From: Bacteroidota bacterium
GTDB lineage: Bacteria; Bacteroidota; Bacteroidia; Bacteroidales; Tannerellaceae
Length of the DNA: 64,000 nucleotides
Assembly: GCA_023429375.1 (NCBI GenBank)
Contig: JAEYVY010000013.1
Coordinates: forward strand, 62,001 to 126,000
Direction: 5' to 3'
Made by a program: the position numbers and the translations under genes. Below, piece after piece: positions 26,665-34,242 of this stretch (position 1 is its first letter; every line of letters starts with the position of its first letter). Under the pieces are notes generated by a model. It did no database searches and had not been told where the DNA came from. It saw nothing but the letters and a program-made list of their open reading frames with translations.

Positions 26665-27941
26665 AGTGCATTCAATCTAACGGTTACAGCATTCCGGTGT
26701 GCTTCCAATTGCTCGTTGGCAGCCATCACGCGGATAGTCTCTCCCAGATTACGTATACCATCAGAGGTAATTTCCTGAAAGGTGATTTTCTTTTTAAAGC
26801 TATCTAAGTTCACCCCACTATAAGCACGGGCGTATCCATTTGTAGGCAGGGTGTGGTTTGTTCCCGAAGCATAGTCGCCAGCACTTTCGGGTGTATAGGG
26901 GCCTAAGAAAACACTGCCTGCATTTTCCACACGCCCAGCCAGACTTGCATAATCCTTTGTCTGAATAATCAGATGTTCAGGGGCATAAAGATTGGTGAAT
27001 TCAACCACCTCTTCCATATCCTTAAGTAGGATAATACGACTGTTTACCAGTGCCTTTGCCGTAATTTCCTTTCGTGGAAGATCGTCCAGTTGCCTGTCAA
27101 TCGCTTCTTTTACACGAGGAATCAGGGCCTCAGAAGTTGTCACCAAGATAGATTGACTATCTATGCCATGTTCGGCCTGAGATAAGAAATCGGCAGCAAT
27201 AAAATCGGGATTTGCCGTTTCGTCGGCCACAACTTGTACTTCAGAAGGACCTGCAGGCATATCGATAGCCACATCCCTAAGGCTTACCAATTGTTTGGCT
27301 GCAGTCACATATTGATTGCCCGGACCAAACAGCTTATCCACTTTGGGAATAGATTCTGTTCCATATGCCATAGCAGCAACGGCCTGAATTCCTCCGGCTT
27401 TAAATACCTTGTGCACCCCGGCTGTACGAGCAGCAAACAGGATAGCGGGATGAACATTTCCGTTCTTATCCGGTGGAGAACACAGCACAATTTCCTTACA
27501 ACCGGCAATTTTTCCCGGCACTGCAAGCATCAGAACTGTTGAAAATAACGGTGCCGTACCTCCCGGAATATAGAGACCTACCCTTTCGATGGGTAAAGCT
27601 TTTTGCCAGCAAGTCACGCCTGGGGTAGTCTCCACCCTTACTTCTTTGAATTCTTGTGCCGCATGGAAACGTTCGATATTTGCTTTAGCGGTACGTATTG
27701 CCTGCTTCAGTTCGTCAGACACCAGCTCATCTGCTCGATTCATTTCTTCCTCAGAAACAATCAACGTATCAAGAGCCACTTTGTCAAACTTCAGTTCATA
27801 GTCTTTTACAGCCTTATCCCCTCCGGCACGAACCTCAGCCAATACAGTTCTGACCGTATCAAACAGTGTACTCACGTCCATAGCCGGACGTTTGGTTAAT
27901 TCGCTCCACCGACTTTTTTCCGGGTAATTAATTGTTTCCAT
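26661..27941 (-). CDS. hisD: Histidinol dehydrogenase
   Basis: The 426-residue protein shows the HisD signature ERVGLYIPGGTAPLFSTVLMLAVPGKIAGC, DKLFGPGNQYVTAAKQLV, MPAGPSEVQVVADE, SQAEHGIDSQSILVTTS, NLYAPEHLIIQT and the C-terminal GDYASGTNHTLPTNGYARAYSGV. It is a zinc-dependent, NAD-linked enzyme that oxidises histidinol to histidine. Its start lies 14 bases inside the end of the GNAT gene. Usual length about 430. Confidence 0.98.
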   Translation of the reverse strand: METINYPEKSRWSELTKRPAMDVSTLFDTVRTVLAEVRAGGDKAVKDYELKFDKVALDTLIVSEEEMNRADELVSDELKQAIRTAKANIERFHAAQEFKEVRVETTPGVTCWQKALPIERVGLYIPGGTAPLFSTVLMLAVPGKIAGCKEIVLCSPPDKNGNVHPAILFAARTAGVHKVFKAGGIQAVAAMAYGTESIPKVDKLFGPGNQYVTAAKQLVSLRDVAIDMPAGPSEVQVVADETANPDFIAADFLSQAEHGIDSQSILVTTSEALIPRVKEAIDRQLDDLPRKEITAKALVNSRIILLKDMEEVVEFTNLYAPEHLIIQTKDYASLAGRVENAGSVFLGPYTPESAGDYASGTNHTLPTNGYARAYSGVNLDSFKKKITFQEITSDGIRNLGETIRVMAANEQLEAHRNAVTVRLNAL

Positions 27942-28464
27942 TCTTATATTCTTTTTTCAAGAGGCTATACACATTAATATCGGTATATTGATTATCTACA
28001 AGTAATTCGCCGTCGCGTTCGATACCTTCGAACGTAAAACCGAGCTTTTGTGGGATACGGTTACTCTTCGCATTACCAACGGCCACCTTTATCTGCACAC
28101 GGTTTACATTCAATACGTTGAAAGCATAGTTGAGCAGCGCATCTACAGAACGGGTCATAATCCCCTTCCCTTGTTGATACTGTGAGAGCCAATAACCTAT
28201 TTCAATCTTTTTATTCGACTCATCATAATCTTTAAAACCAATCAACCCGACAAATATCCCCATATAGCGAATGGTGAACTGTTCGGAGTTCGATTGTAAC
28301 ATATGAGCAACGGCATTTGCCGTATCCTCTTCTTTATGGGTTGCATCAACAAAAGGCAACCATTCACGCAGATATTCCCGTTCATCATTCAACGTCCGGA
28401 ATATATCTGCAATATCATCCAGACATAAAGGCATTAACTGTATTTCATCTGTTATTCGTATCAT
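27928..28464 (-). CDS. GNAT-family N-acetyltransferase (RimJ/RimL-like) inserted in the his operon
   Basis: From the ATG at 28464 the protein is 178 residues and begins MIRITDEIQLMPLCLDDIADIF. It contains the acetyl-CoA pyrophosphate loop (WLSQYQQGKGIMTRSVDALLNYAF, Q-x-x-G-x-G) and NRVQIKVAVGNAKSNRIPQKLGFTFEGIERDG, typical of ribosomal-protein or small-molecule acetyltransferases. A longer in-frame start at 28578 lies deep in hisG and is rejected. ATGA couples it to hisG, and it overlaps hisD, so it is expressed with the his genes. The acceptor is unknown. Confidence 0.88.
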   Translation of the reverse strand: MIRITDEIQLMPLCLDDIADIFRTLNDEREYLREWLPFVDATHKEEDTANAVAHMLQSNSEQFTIRYMGIFVGLIGFKDYDESNKKIEIGYWLSQYQQGKGIMTRSVDALLNYAFNVLNVNRVQIKVAVGNAKSNRIPQKLGFTFEGIERDGELLVDNQYTDINVYSLLKKEYKNGNN

Positions 28465-29312
28465 AATATCATTTTTTCGATTGGGAGCACCAAGATTCCT
28501 TCGGCACCCAATGATTTTAATTTCCCAATTATTTCCCAAAAATGTTTTTCGGATATCACCGACTGGATAGATACCCATTCGCTATCGGCCAATGGGGTCA
28601 CAGTCGGACTCTTCATCCCTGGTAATACTTCAATAATTTGATCAAGACTTTGTCGCGGAGCATTTAATAAGACATATTTCTTCCCTTCAGCTTCCTGAAT
28701 GGCCGCAAAACGAAATAAAAGCTCATTTAATATCTCTTTCTTCTCTTCGGTTAGTTTCTTATTGGCAATCAATAAGGCTTCACTTTGCATAACCACTTCA
28801 ACCTCTTTCAAGCGATTGCTCACCAGTGTGCTACCCGAACTAACTATATCAAAAATAGCATTTGCCAATCCTATCCCCGGTGCAATCTCTACTGAACCGC
28901 TAATAACATGCAGTTCGGCATTCACCTTGTTTTCCTTCAAGAAAGCATCCAATATACGCGGATAAGAAGTTGCAATAGTCTTTCCTTCAAACCATTCCAC
29001 ACCCTTATACTCCTCGTCTTTAGGAATAGCAAGGGACAAACGGCATTTACTAAATCCGAGACGTTTAATCAGTTCTGCCTGTCCTCCTTTTTCTACGTAT
29101 TCGTTTTCACCAACGATACCCACATCAGCTACTCCGTTAGCTACTGATTGAGGTATATCATCATCCCGGAGGAAAAGGACTTCAACGGGAAAATCCTTAG
29201 CAGATAATAATAAAACACGTTTGCCCTTATTTAATTTAATACCGGCTTCTTCTAATAAAAGCATTGTTTCGTCAAATAAACGCCCTTTGGACTGAACTGC
29301 GATTCTTAACAT
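28461..29312 (-). CDS. hisG: ATP phosphoribosyltransferase, long form
   Basis: The 283-residue protein starts MLRIAVQSKGRLFDETMLLLEEAG. It carries the PRPP-binding block DIVSSGSTLVSNRLKEVEVV and a C-terminal ACT-like regulatory domain (about residues 205-283: SPTVTPLADSEWVSIQSVI). The long form is feedback-inhibited by histidine and does not need HisZ. It is the first enzyme gene of the operon and lies 28 bases downstream of a T-tract terminator that belongs to a His-codon attenuator. Confidence 0.98.
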   Translation of the reverse strand: MLRIAVQSKGRLFDETMLLLEEAGIKLNKGKRVLLLSAKDFPVEVLFLRDDDIPQSVANGVADVGIVGENEYVEKGGQAELIKRLGFSKCRLSLAIPKDEEYKGVEWFEGKTIATSYPRILDAFLKENKVNAELHVISGSVEIAPGIGLANAIFDIVSSGSTLVSNRLKEVEVVMQSEALLIANKKLTEEKKEILNELLFRFAAIQEAEGKKYVLLNAPRQSLDQIIEVLPGMKSPTVTPLADSEWVSIQSVISEKHFWEIIGKLKSLGAEGILVLPIEKMIL

Positions 29313-29340
29313 CTCTTTTTATTTTTGATTATAAATATGC

Positions 29341-29412
29341 AAAAAAAAAGCTCACCTATACGGCAAGCCTCAAAATATTATGAAAGTATCTACATACCAC
29401 AACAGCCTACCG
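29341..29412 (-). promoter_or_regulatory. His-operon attenuator: terminator hairpin and competing antiterminator
   Basis: Minus strand. Terminator: GCTTGCC (29368-29362) pairs with GGTGAGC (29356-29350), then nine Ts (29349-29341). Antiterminator: CGGTAGGCT (29412-29404), which spans the leader stop codon TAG, can pair with GGCTTGCCG (29369-29361), i.e. with the terminator's 5' arm, in nine base pairs including three G-T. A ribosome reaching the leader stop would cover the antiterminator arm and favour termination; a ribosome stalled on the His codons would leave it free. A third pairing, TACATcACCA in the His codons with TGGTATGTA (about 29399-29391), could fold the leader when it is untranslated. 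Confidence 0.8.
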
Positions 29413-29463
29413 AACAAAGTCCGCTAAACAATGATGATGGTGATGTAAATTCAAATTTGTCAT
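29407..29463 (-). CDS. hisL: Histidine operon leader peptide
   Basis: An 18-residue open reading frame on the minus strand reads MTNLNLHHHHHCLADFVR and stops at TAG. Five consecutive His codons (CAT CAC CAT CAT CAT) lie in the middle. It starts about 21 bases downstream of the -7 box and precedes an intrinsic terminator just upstream of hisG. This matches the logic of classical translation-mediated attenuation: low charged tRNA-His stalls the ribosome in the run and permits read-through. The gene symbol is given by analogy with enteric hisL; there is no claim of common descent. Confidence 0.88.
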   Translation of the reverse strand: MTNLNLHHHHHCLADFVR

Positions 29464-29483
29464 TTCAATATCTATTTCAGCCT

Positions 29484-29513
29484 CAAAGTTACATAAATTA
29501 TTTTACAACCAAA
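29484..29513 (-). promoter_or_regulatory. Promoter of the his operon
   Basis: On the minus strand TTTG (29513-29510) is followed after 18 bases by TAACTTTG (29491-29484), a textbook Bacteroidetes -33/-7 pair. Transcription should start near 29478, about 15 bases before the leader-peptide ATG. The rest of the 517-base gap between hisG and the DUF2141 gene (29514-29750) is AT-rich and shows nothing I can interpret. Confidence 0.8.
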
Positions 29514-29750
29514 TTTTTATAACAATTTATTTCACCCAGACTCTATCTTACGTATTTCAATAGAATATAGATATCGTATGGATAGCATTCATTTTAAACA
29601 ATCGTGTATATGCAAAATATATCGAAATTATAAAGCAGCAACTTACATTTCTTGCTAACCTATAACCAGAAAATTACTATTCCCCTTTTAATACAGATGA
29701 GGACATTAATCTTTCACTATAACATTAACGTAAATTAATTTGCATTTTTA

Positions 29751-29782
29751 TTTGATTTGTATTATAAACCTATTTACATTTG
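29751..29782 (+). promoter_or_regulatory. Promoter of the DUF2141/outer-membrane operon
   Basis: TTTG at 29751-29754 (and again 29756-29759) with TACATTTG at 29775-29782 gives the -33/-7 arrangement at about 20-base spacing; the ATG is 48 bases downstream. Confidence 0.65.
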
Positions 29783-29829
29783 CGATGTGAGACTATTATA
29801 CATGAGTAAAAATCCTAAATTAAAAAGAG

Positions 29830-30240
29830 ATGAAACCATTATTTATCAAAGCATTAGTCATCTTAACTGCACTATTTTCCGTTAATCAAGCATCAGGTCA
29901 GACAACCACACTGACCATTGAAGTAAAAGATATCAAAGAGGTTAAAGGGAATATTTTGGTCATGCTAAAGAACAGCGACAATCCTCAGCAAGTATTTTAT
30001 CAAATGACAGAAGTCAAACAGGAAGAGGCTACAACAGTCACATTCAACGCCATCCCTGTTGTGAAAGTAGACATTTCCATATTCCAAGATTTGAATAACA
30101 ACAACAAGTTGGACATGGATGAACAAAACATCCCTGTGGAACCCTGCTATACGAAAGAAAAAGTAAAACTGAAGGAAGAGCCAAATAAACTCTCAGTCAA
30201 ACTAATGAACATTAAAGAACAGATGGCACCACAACGATAA
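29830..30240 (+). CDS. DUF2141-family periplasmic protein
   Basis: The 136-residue protein has a signal peptide (MKPLFIKALVILTALFSVNQASG-QT) and a small beta-sandwich with the DUF2141 pattern LTIEVKDIKEVKGNILVMLKNS and an acidic loop FQDLNNNNKLDMDEQNIPVEPC that could bind calcium. No catalytic function is known for the family. It precedes the outer-membrane barrel gene by three bases and is clearly in the same operon. Confidence 0.82.
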   Translation: MKPLFIKALVILTALFSVNQASGQTTTLTIEVKDIKEVKGNILVMLKNSDNPQQVFYQMTEVKQEEATTVTFNAIPVVKVDISIFQDLNNNNKLDMDEQNIPVEPCYTKEKVKLKEEPNKLSVKLMNIKEQMAPQR

Positions 30241-30243
30241 CCC

Positions 30244-32649
30244 ATGATGAAAATATCTATTATATACTGTATTGGCTTCATCCTCTTGCTTTCTTTCACA
30301 TCGTTTGTAGCAGGGCAAGAGCGTAAAGGCATCATTTTAAGCAAGAACAACGAACCTGTCGAATTTGCGACTATCATACTGCTAAAAGACGGACATCAAA
30401 CAGCAGCTGCCATTAGCGACTCAATCGGCCGGTTTGCTTTGCATGCTGAGGATGGGGAATATCTATTACGTATTCAAAACTTAACCTACAAGACCATCGA
30501 AAAGAAAATCGAACTAACAGCTAAGTCAACCGATTTAGGGACATACAGAATGGAAGATGCTTTCGTAAACATGAAGGAGGTGGTTGTTACGGCATCAACC
30601 ATCAGACGTGATGCAGACCGATTTGTTATGCAGATAAACAATAATTTGCCTGCAATGATCAACAAAGATGCCTCCGAAGTACTAAAGCTCGCCCCCGGAG
30701 TATGGGTAGATGACAGAGGCATATCGATTAACGGGACTGCCGGTTCAAAAGTTTTCATTAACGATCGTGAGCTTAAACTCGACGCTACTGATCTGGTGGG
30801 TTATCTCAAGAATTTCCAAGCGTCAGATATCGCACGTGTAGAGGTTGTGCCTCAAGCCGGAGCCGAATATAGCGCCGACTCGAAAGGTGGAGTAATCCGG
30901 ATTATACTACGTAAGCAGCAAGAAAATGGGATGAACGGCAATGTAACCCTCCAGACTTCTCAAAGTAAAAACCTATCGCATTATAAACCCTTTACCAACA
31001 TCAATGCTTTGTATGGTAAGTGGACATTTAACGCTTCAGCATCAACAGACATTACTCCTAAAAGTAAAAATGAAATGATGGAATACCGCATTTATCCGGT
31101 GGAGAAAGGAAATAAATTTGAATCTGTAACAACAATGAAGAATAAACCATTTTCTGCCATGGGGCGTTTGGGGACAATTTATGAAGTGAATGAGAAGAAC
31201 AGCATAGGTGGTGAACTGGAGTGGTGGATAAAAAATAACCGGACCCCCTCTAATTCGACAACCTTTGCCGAATCAAATCAAATCACCACTCTTTATAGCA
31301 CGAGCCAATATGAACAAATAGAGAAAAATAAAAATCTAACAGCTATATTTAATTATATATATAAGGTCGACACCTTAGGGTCGACACTAAAAACCATTGT
31401 CGACTATACCGGTAAAAAAGTAACAGGAGACAATGATTACCACTCTGTGTTTGAATTTGCTGAAGTAAAAATCGACTCAACCTATCGTAATAACTCATTA
31501 TCCGATTATCGCATTCTAACAACAGATTTGATGTTGGACAAAAAAATGCTTAATGGGATGAAATATACAACAGGGTTACGCTATGTGAGGAACATGATGT
31601 CTAATGAGACCTTATATGAAGGAGTATACAACAATGCTTGGAGACCACTCGAAAAATATAACTATGCCCTGGATTATACGGAAGATATCAGTGCTGCCTA
31701 CCTTACCGTTGCCTTTAAATTAAAACGATTCGACTTTTTGGCAGGCTTACGTGGCGAATACACCCATACGAAAGGGAAAGATAAGTTGAACAAACAGTAT
31801 ATGGATATTTTTCCGAATCTGAATCTGACTTATGCATTCAATTCGATGAAGACATTTTTACTGGTTGGACAGTACGCCCGGAATATCCAGCGCCCTAACT
31901 TCTGGCACTTGAATTCGAACCGAATCCAATACTCTGACTACTCATATTATGTAGGCAATCCCCTATTGCAGCCTACCTACATAAACCGCTTTAGCCTTAC
32001 AGCTGTATATAAATATCGCCACACGCTTACCATCGGGGGCAATATGCATAAATATCTGATTCGCGAAGTAACTAAGATTGACACAGAAAACAATGAAGTA
32101 AAATACGTGACACCCGAAAACCATTACAGTGAAAACCATTTCTTCATTGCCTTGAGCAGCCCGCTGCATCTCACCAAGTGGCTTCAGCTAAATACGAACC
32201 TGGTAGGAGTAAAACAAGACATTCGAGGAAAGAAGAGTGATTCGACAATGAGTCATTACTTGTATTTTATCAATACCACAGCCAATATCACATTGCCAAA
32301 AGATTTCTTCTTCGAAGTATCTTACAGTGGAACAAGTCGACTCTATTCGGCCAATTCAGGAATAGAGCCATCTCATCTATTTCATGCACAAATTAAAAAG
32401 AAATTAGTAGACAACCGGATCAATATGACATTGGGAGTCCAGAATATATTCAATCATAAAACCGCCTATTTTGCAAATATGGACAACTATACGTCAAAAT
32501 CAATAGGCACCTATGCATGGAGTGCACGTTATATCAAGCTGTCTATCCAATATATGTTCAATTCAGGCAAAAGCTTCAAAAAACGAGCTATTGAAAGCGG
32601 ACTCGAGTCAGAAAAAGAACGTTTGGAAAAAACATCAGGCATAAATTAA
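30244..32649 (+). CDS. Outer-membrane beta-barrel protein with carboxypeptidase-like N-domain (TonB-receptor related)
   Basis: The 801-residue protein has a signal peptide, then a CarboxypepD_reg-like domain (QERKGIILSKNNEPVEFATIILLKDGHQ to YKTIEKKIELTA). A plug-like region starts EVVVTASTIRRDADRFVMQINN and includes LKLAPGVWVDDRGISINGTAGSKVFINDRE, and a long barrel ends in IQYMFNSGKSF plus a charged tail. This is the OMP_b-brl_3 type common in Bacteroidetes, not SusC. Function may be uptake or sensing of a small ligand; there is no partner SusD. A second ATG three bases into the gene is equally possible. Confidence 0.85.
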   Translation: MMKISIIYCIGFILLLSFTSFVAGQERKGIILSKNNEPVEFATIILLKDGHQTAAAISDSIGRFALHAEDGEYLLRIQNLTYKTIEKKIELTAKSTDLGTYRMEDAFVNMKEVVVTASTIRRDADRFVMQINNNLPAMINKDASEVLKLAPGVWVDDRGISINGTAGSKVFINDRELKLDATDLVGYLKNFQASDIARVEVVPQAGAEYSADSKGGVIRIILRKQQENGMNGNVTLQTSQSKNLSHYKPFTNINALYGKWTFNASASTDITPKSKNEMMEYRIYPVEKGNKFESVTTMKNKPFSAMGRLGTIYEVNEKNSIGGELEWWIKNNRTPSNSTTFAESNQITTLYSTSQYEQIEKNKNLTAIFNYIYKVDTLGSTLKTIVDYTGKKVTGDNDYHSVFEFAEVKIDSTYRNNSLSDYRILTTDLMLDKKMLNGMKYTTGLRYVRNMMSNETLYEGVYNNAWRPLEKYNYALDYTEDISAAYLTVAFKLKRFDFLAGLRGEYTHTKGKDKLNKQYMDIFPNLNLTYAFNSMKTFLLVGQYARNIQRPNFWHLNSNRIQYSDYSYYVGNPLLQPTYINRFSLTAVYKYRHTLTIGGNMHKYLIREVTKIDTENNEVKYVTPENHYSENHFFIALSSPLHLTKWLQLNTNLVGVKQDIRGKKSDSTMSHYLYFINTTANITLPKDFFFEVSYSGTSRLYSANSGIEPSHLFHAQIKKKLVDNRINMTLGVQNIFNHKTAYFANMDNYTSKSIGTYAWSARYIKLSIQYMFNSGKSFKKRAIESGLESEKERLEKTSGIN

Positions 32650-32711
32650 TCTACAGCATAAACCTGATAAACCAATAAAACATTATATTTACATTAAATA
32701 ATATACAAATC

Positions 32712-33305
32712 ATGGAAGAGACAAACGATAAAAGACTAAACGAAAAAGAAAGTTTGGAGTTGATTGCCAGAATGATACTTAACACCAAAAAGAAAATGGA
32801 GGAAGGTAGTGGCACCATGTTTTTGATTTGGGGTTATACCACCGTTATCACAACCTTATTGGTATGGATCAGCGTACTTCAAACGCAAGATTACAGGTAT
32901 CAATACCTTTGGTTTCTGTTACCAATTGTAGGTTCGTTCCTCACAATCATTGAAAAGAAAAAGGAAGAAACAAAACCGCGTGCTACAACCTATATTGATC
33001 GGATGATAAACTATATTTGGCTTGTACTTGGGGTTGCCGGATTTCTACTTTCAATGATATCGATAATCGCCTATACGTTTCCGATCTTATTTGTTATCGT
33101 ATTAATTATGGGTATCGGTACAACATTGACAGGTTTGATAATTAGCTTCCGCCCCTTGGTTATATCAGGGATTATTGGGATGGCCTGCTCTGTAGTCCTT
33201 TCCTTCCTCAGTTGGAAATACCAATTGCCGCTATTCTCGTTCATTTTTATCTTCATGATGATCATACCCGGGCATTATCTGAATTATAAAGCAAAGAATA
33301 AATAA
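32712..33305 (+). CDS. Multi-pass membrane protein paired with a winged-helix regulator
   Basis: The 197-residue protein has a charged N-terminal helix (about residues 1-38, ELIARMILNTKKKMEEGSG) followed by about five hydrophobic segments between residues 40 and 190. No known domain is recognised. Its stop overlaps the start of the downstream winged-helix gene by one base (TAATG), so the two products are made together. In Bacteroidetes such membrane-protein/regulator pairs recur next to envelope genes, and a sensor or sequestration role is plausible but unproven. Confidence 0.75.
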   Translation: MEETNDKRLNEKESLELIARMILNTKKKMEEGSGTMFLIWGYTTVITTLLVWISVLQTQDYRYQYLWFLLPIVGSFLTIIEKKKEETKPRATTYIDRMINYIWLVLGVAGFLLSMISIIAYTFPILFVIVLIMGIGTTLTGLIISFRPLVISGIIGMACSVVLSFLSWKYQLPLFSFIFIFMMIIPGHYLNYKAKNK

Positions 33306-33589
33306 TGTTTAAAGAATTAGACCCCCTGTTTTTATCCGAGCTAAGGCTTGCTATCATGTCAATCCTAATCTCTGTGGAGGAGGCAGACTTTGTATACCTG
33401 CGTGAAAAAACTATGGCCACTGCAGGTAATCTGAGTGTGCAAATCGACAAGCTGCAGCAAGCCGGATATATAGATATACAAAAAACATTTAAAGGGAAAA
33501 GACCACAAACCATCTGTAAAATTACAGAAAAAGGAGTGGCAGCATTTGAAGATTATGTTGAAGCACTGAAAAGCTATATCAATCTCTAA
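33305..33589 (+). CDS. Winged-helix transcriptional regulator (small, MarR/ArsR-like)
   Basis: The 94-residue protein consists of one winged helix-turn-helix: LSELRLAIMSILISVEEADFVYLREKTMATAGNLSVQIDKLQQAGYIDIQKTFKGKRPQTICKITEKGVAAFEDYVEAL. This is the single-domain DNA-binding family found next to membrane proteins in Bacteroidetes. It likely binds DNA as a dimer and may autoregulate. It is the last gene of this unit and is followed by a weak hairpin. Confidence 0.85.
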   Translation: MFKELDPLFLSELRLAIMSILISVEEADFVYLREKTMATAGNLSVQIDKLQQAGYIDIQKTFKGKRPQTICKITEKGVAAFEDYVEALKSYINL

Positions 33590-33642
33590 CTAATAAGGAA
33601 TAATTCAATCACACTAAATTTAGAAAAGAATTCCTAAAGATT

Positions 33643-33696
33643 AAGAGGGTTGTCAACAATATGTTATAAAGCATATTTTGCCAACTCTCTTATTTT
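33643..33696 (+). terminator. Probable terminator after the winged-helix gene
   Basis: Stem AAGAGGGTTG / CAACTCTCTT (one G-T pair) with an inner ATATG/CATAT pairing is followed by TATTTTAA. The T-tract is imperfect. Confidence 0.5.
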
Positions 33697-33728
33697 AATG
33701 AAAATTTTATCTATACCGTAAAAGAACG

Positions 33729-33736
33729 TACCTTTG
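33729..33736 (+). promoter_or_regulatory. -7 promoter element of the methylmalonyl-CoA operon
   Basis: TACCTTTG matches the TAnnTTTG box, 48 bases upstream of the epimerase ATG. Confidence 0.6.
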
Positions 33737-33784
33737 TCTACATTTTTAAAAAACCGACAAGTAACTATAACTAAATAAAACAAC

Positions 33785-34198
33785 ATGAATATTTCACACA
33801 TTGAACACCTTGGGATTGCCGTAAAAAGTATTGAGCAATCTCTTCCCTATTATGAGGAAATCTTAGGATTAAAGTGCTATAACATTGAAGAAGTTGCAGA
33901 CCAAAAAGTAAAGACTGCATTTTTCATGGTAGGACAAACTAAAATTGAGCTTTTAGAACCAACCAGTGAAGACAGCACAATTGCTAAGTTTATTGAAAAA
34001 AAAGGAGAAGGAATTCACCATATAGCATTTGCTGTTCCATCGGTACAAGATGCATTGGATAAAGCTTCTGCTAAAGGAGTGCAATTAATTGACAAAGCTC
34101 CAAGAGCAGGTGCAGAAGGTATGGATATCGCTTTCCTTCATCCTAAATCAACATGCGGAGTACTTACTGAATTCTGCATGAAAGGTGCTGAAAAATAA
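33785..34198 (+). CDS. mce: Methylmalonyl-CoA epimerase
   Basis: The 137-residue glyoxalase-fold protein starts MNISHIEHLGIAVKSIEQSLPYYEEILGLKC. It has the metal-binding residues of the family (His in IEHLGIAV, Glu in KIELLEP, His in GIHHIAFAV, Glu near LTEFCM). It interconverts (R)- and (S)-methylmalonyl-CoA, linking succinyl-CoA to propionate formation. It heads the decarboxylase operon, with mmdA 44 bases downstream. Confidence 0.96.
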   Translation: MNISHIEHLGIAVKSIEQSLPYYEEILGLKCYNIEEVADQKVKTAFFMVGQTKIELLEPTSEDSTIAKFIEKKGEGIHHIAFAVPSVQDALDKASAKGVQLIDKAPRAGAEGMDIAFLHPKSTCGVLTEFCMKGAEK

Positions 34199-34242
34199 AC
34201 AATAAACACGTAGGAACATTTCTAACAATAAGCTAAAATCTA

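Noticed and set aside
28465..28578. Longer N-terminus for the GNAT gene
   Set aside because: The extra 38 residues come from the hisG coding region out of frame; the ATGA at 28461-28464 gives the natural start.
29325..29522. 65-codon plus-strand reading frame opposite the his leader
   Set aside because: It lies wholly antisense to the promoter, leader peptide and attenuator of the his operon, has no promoter and no family resemblance.
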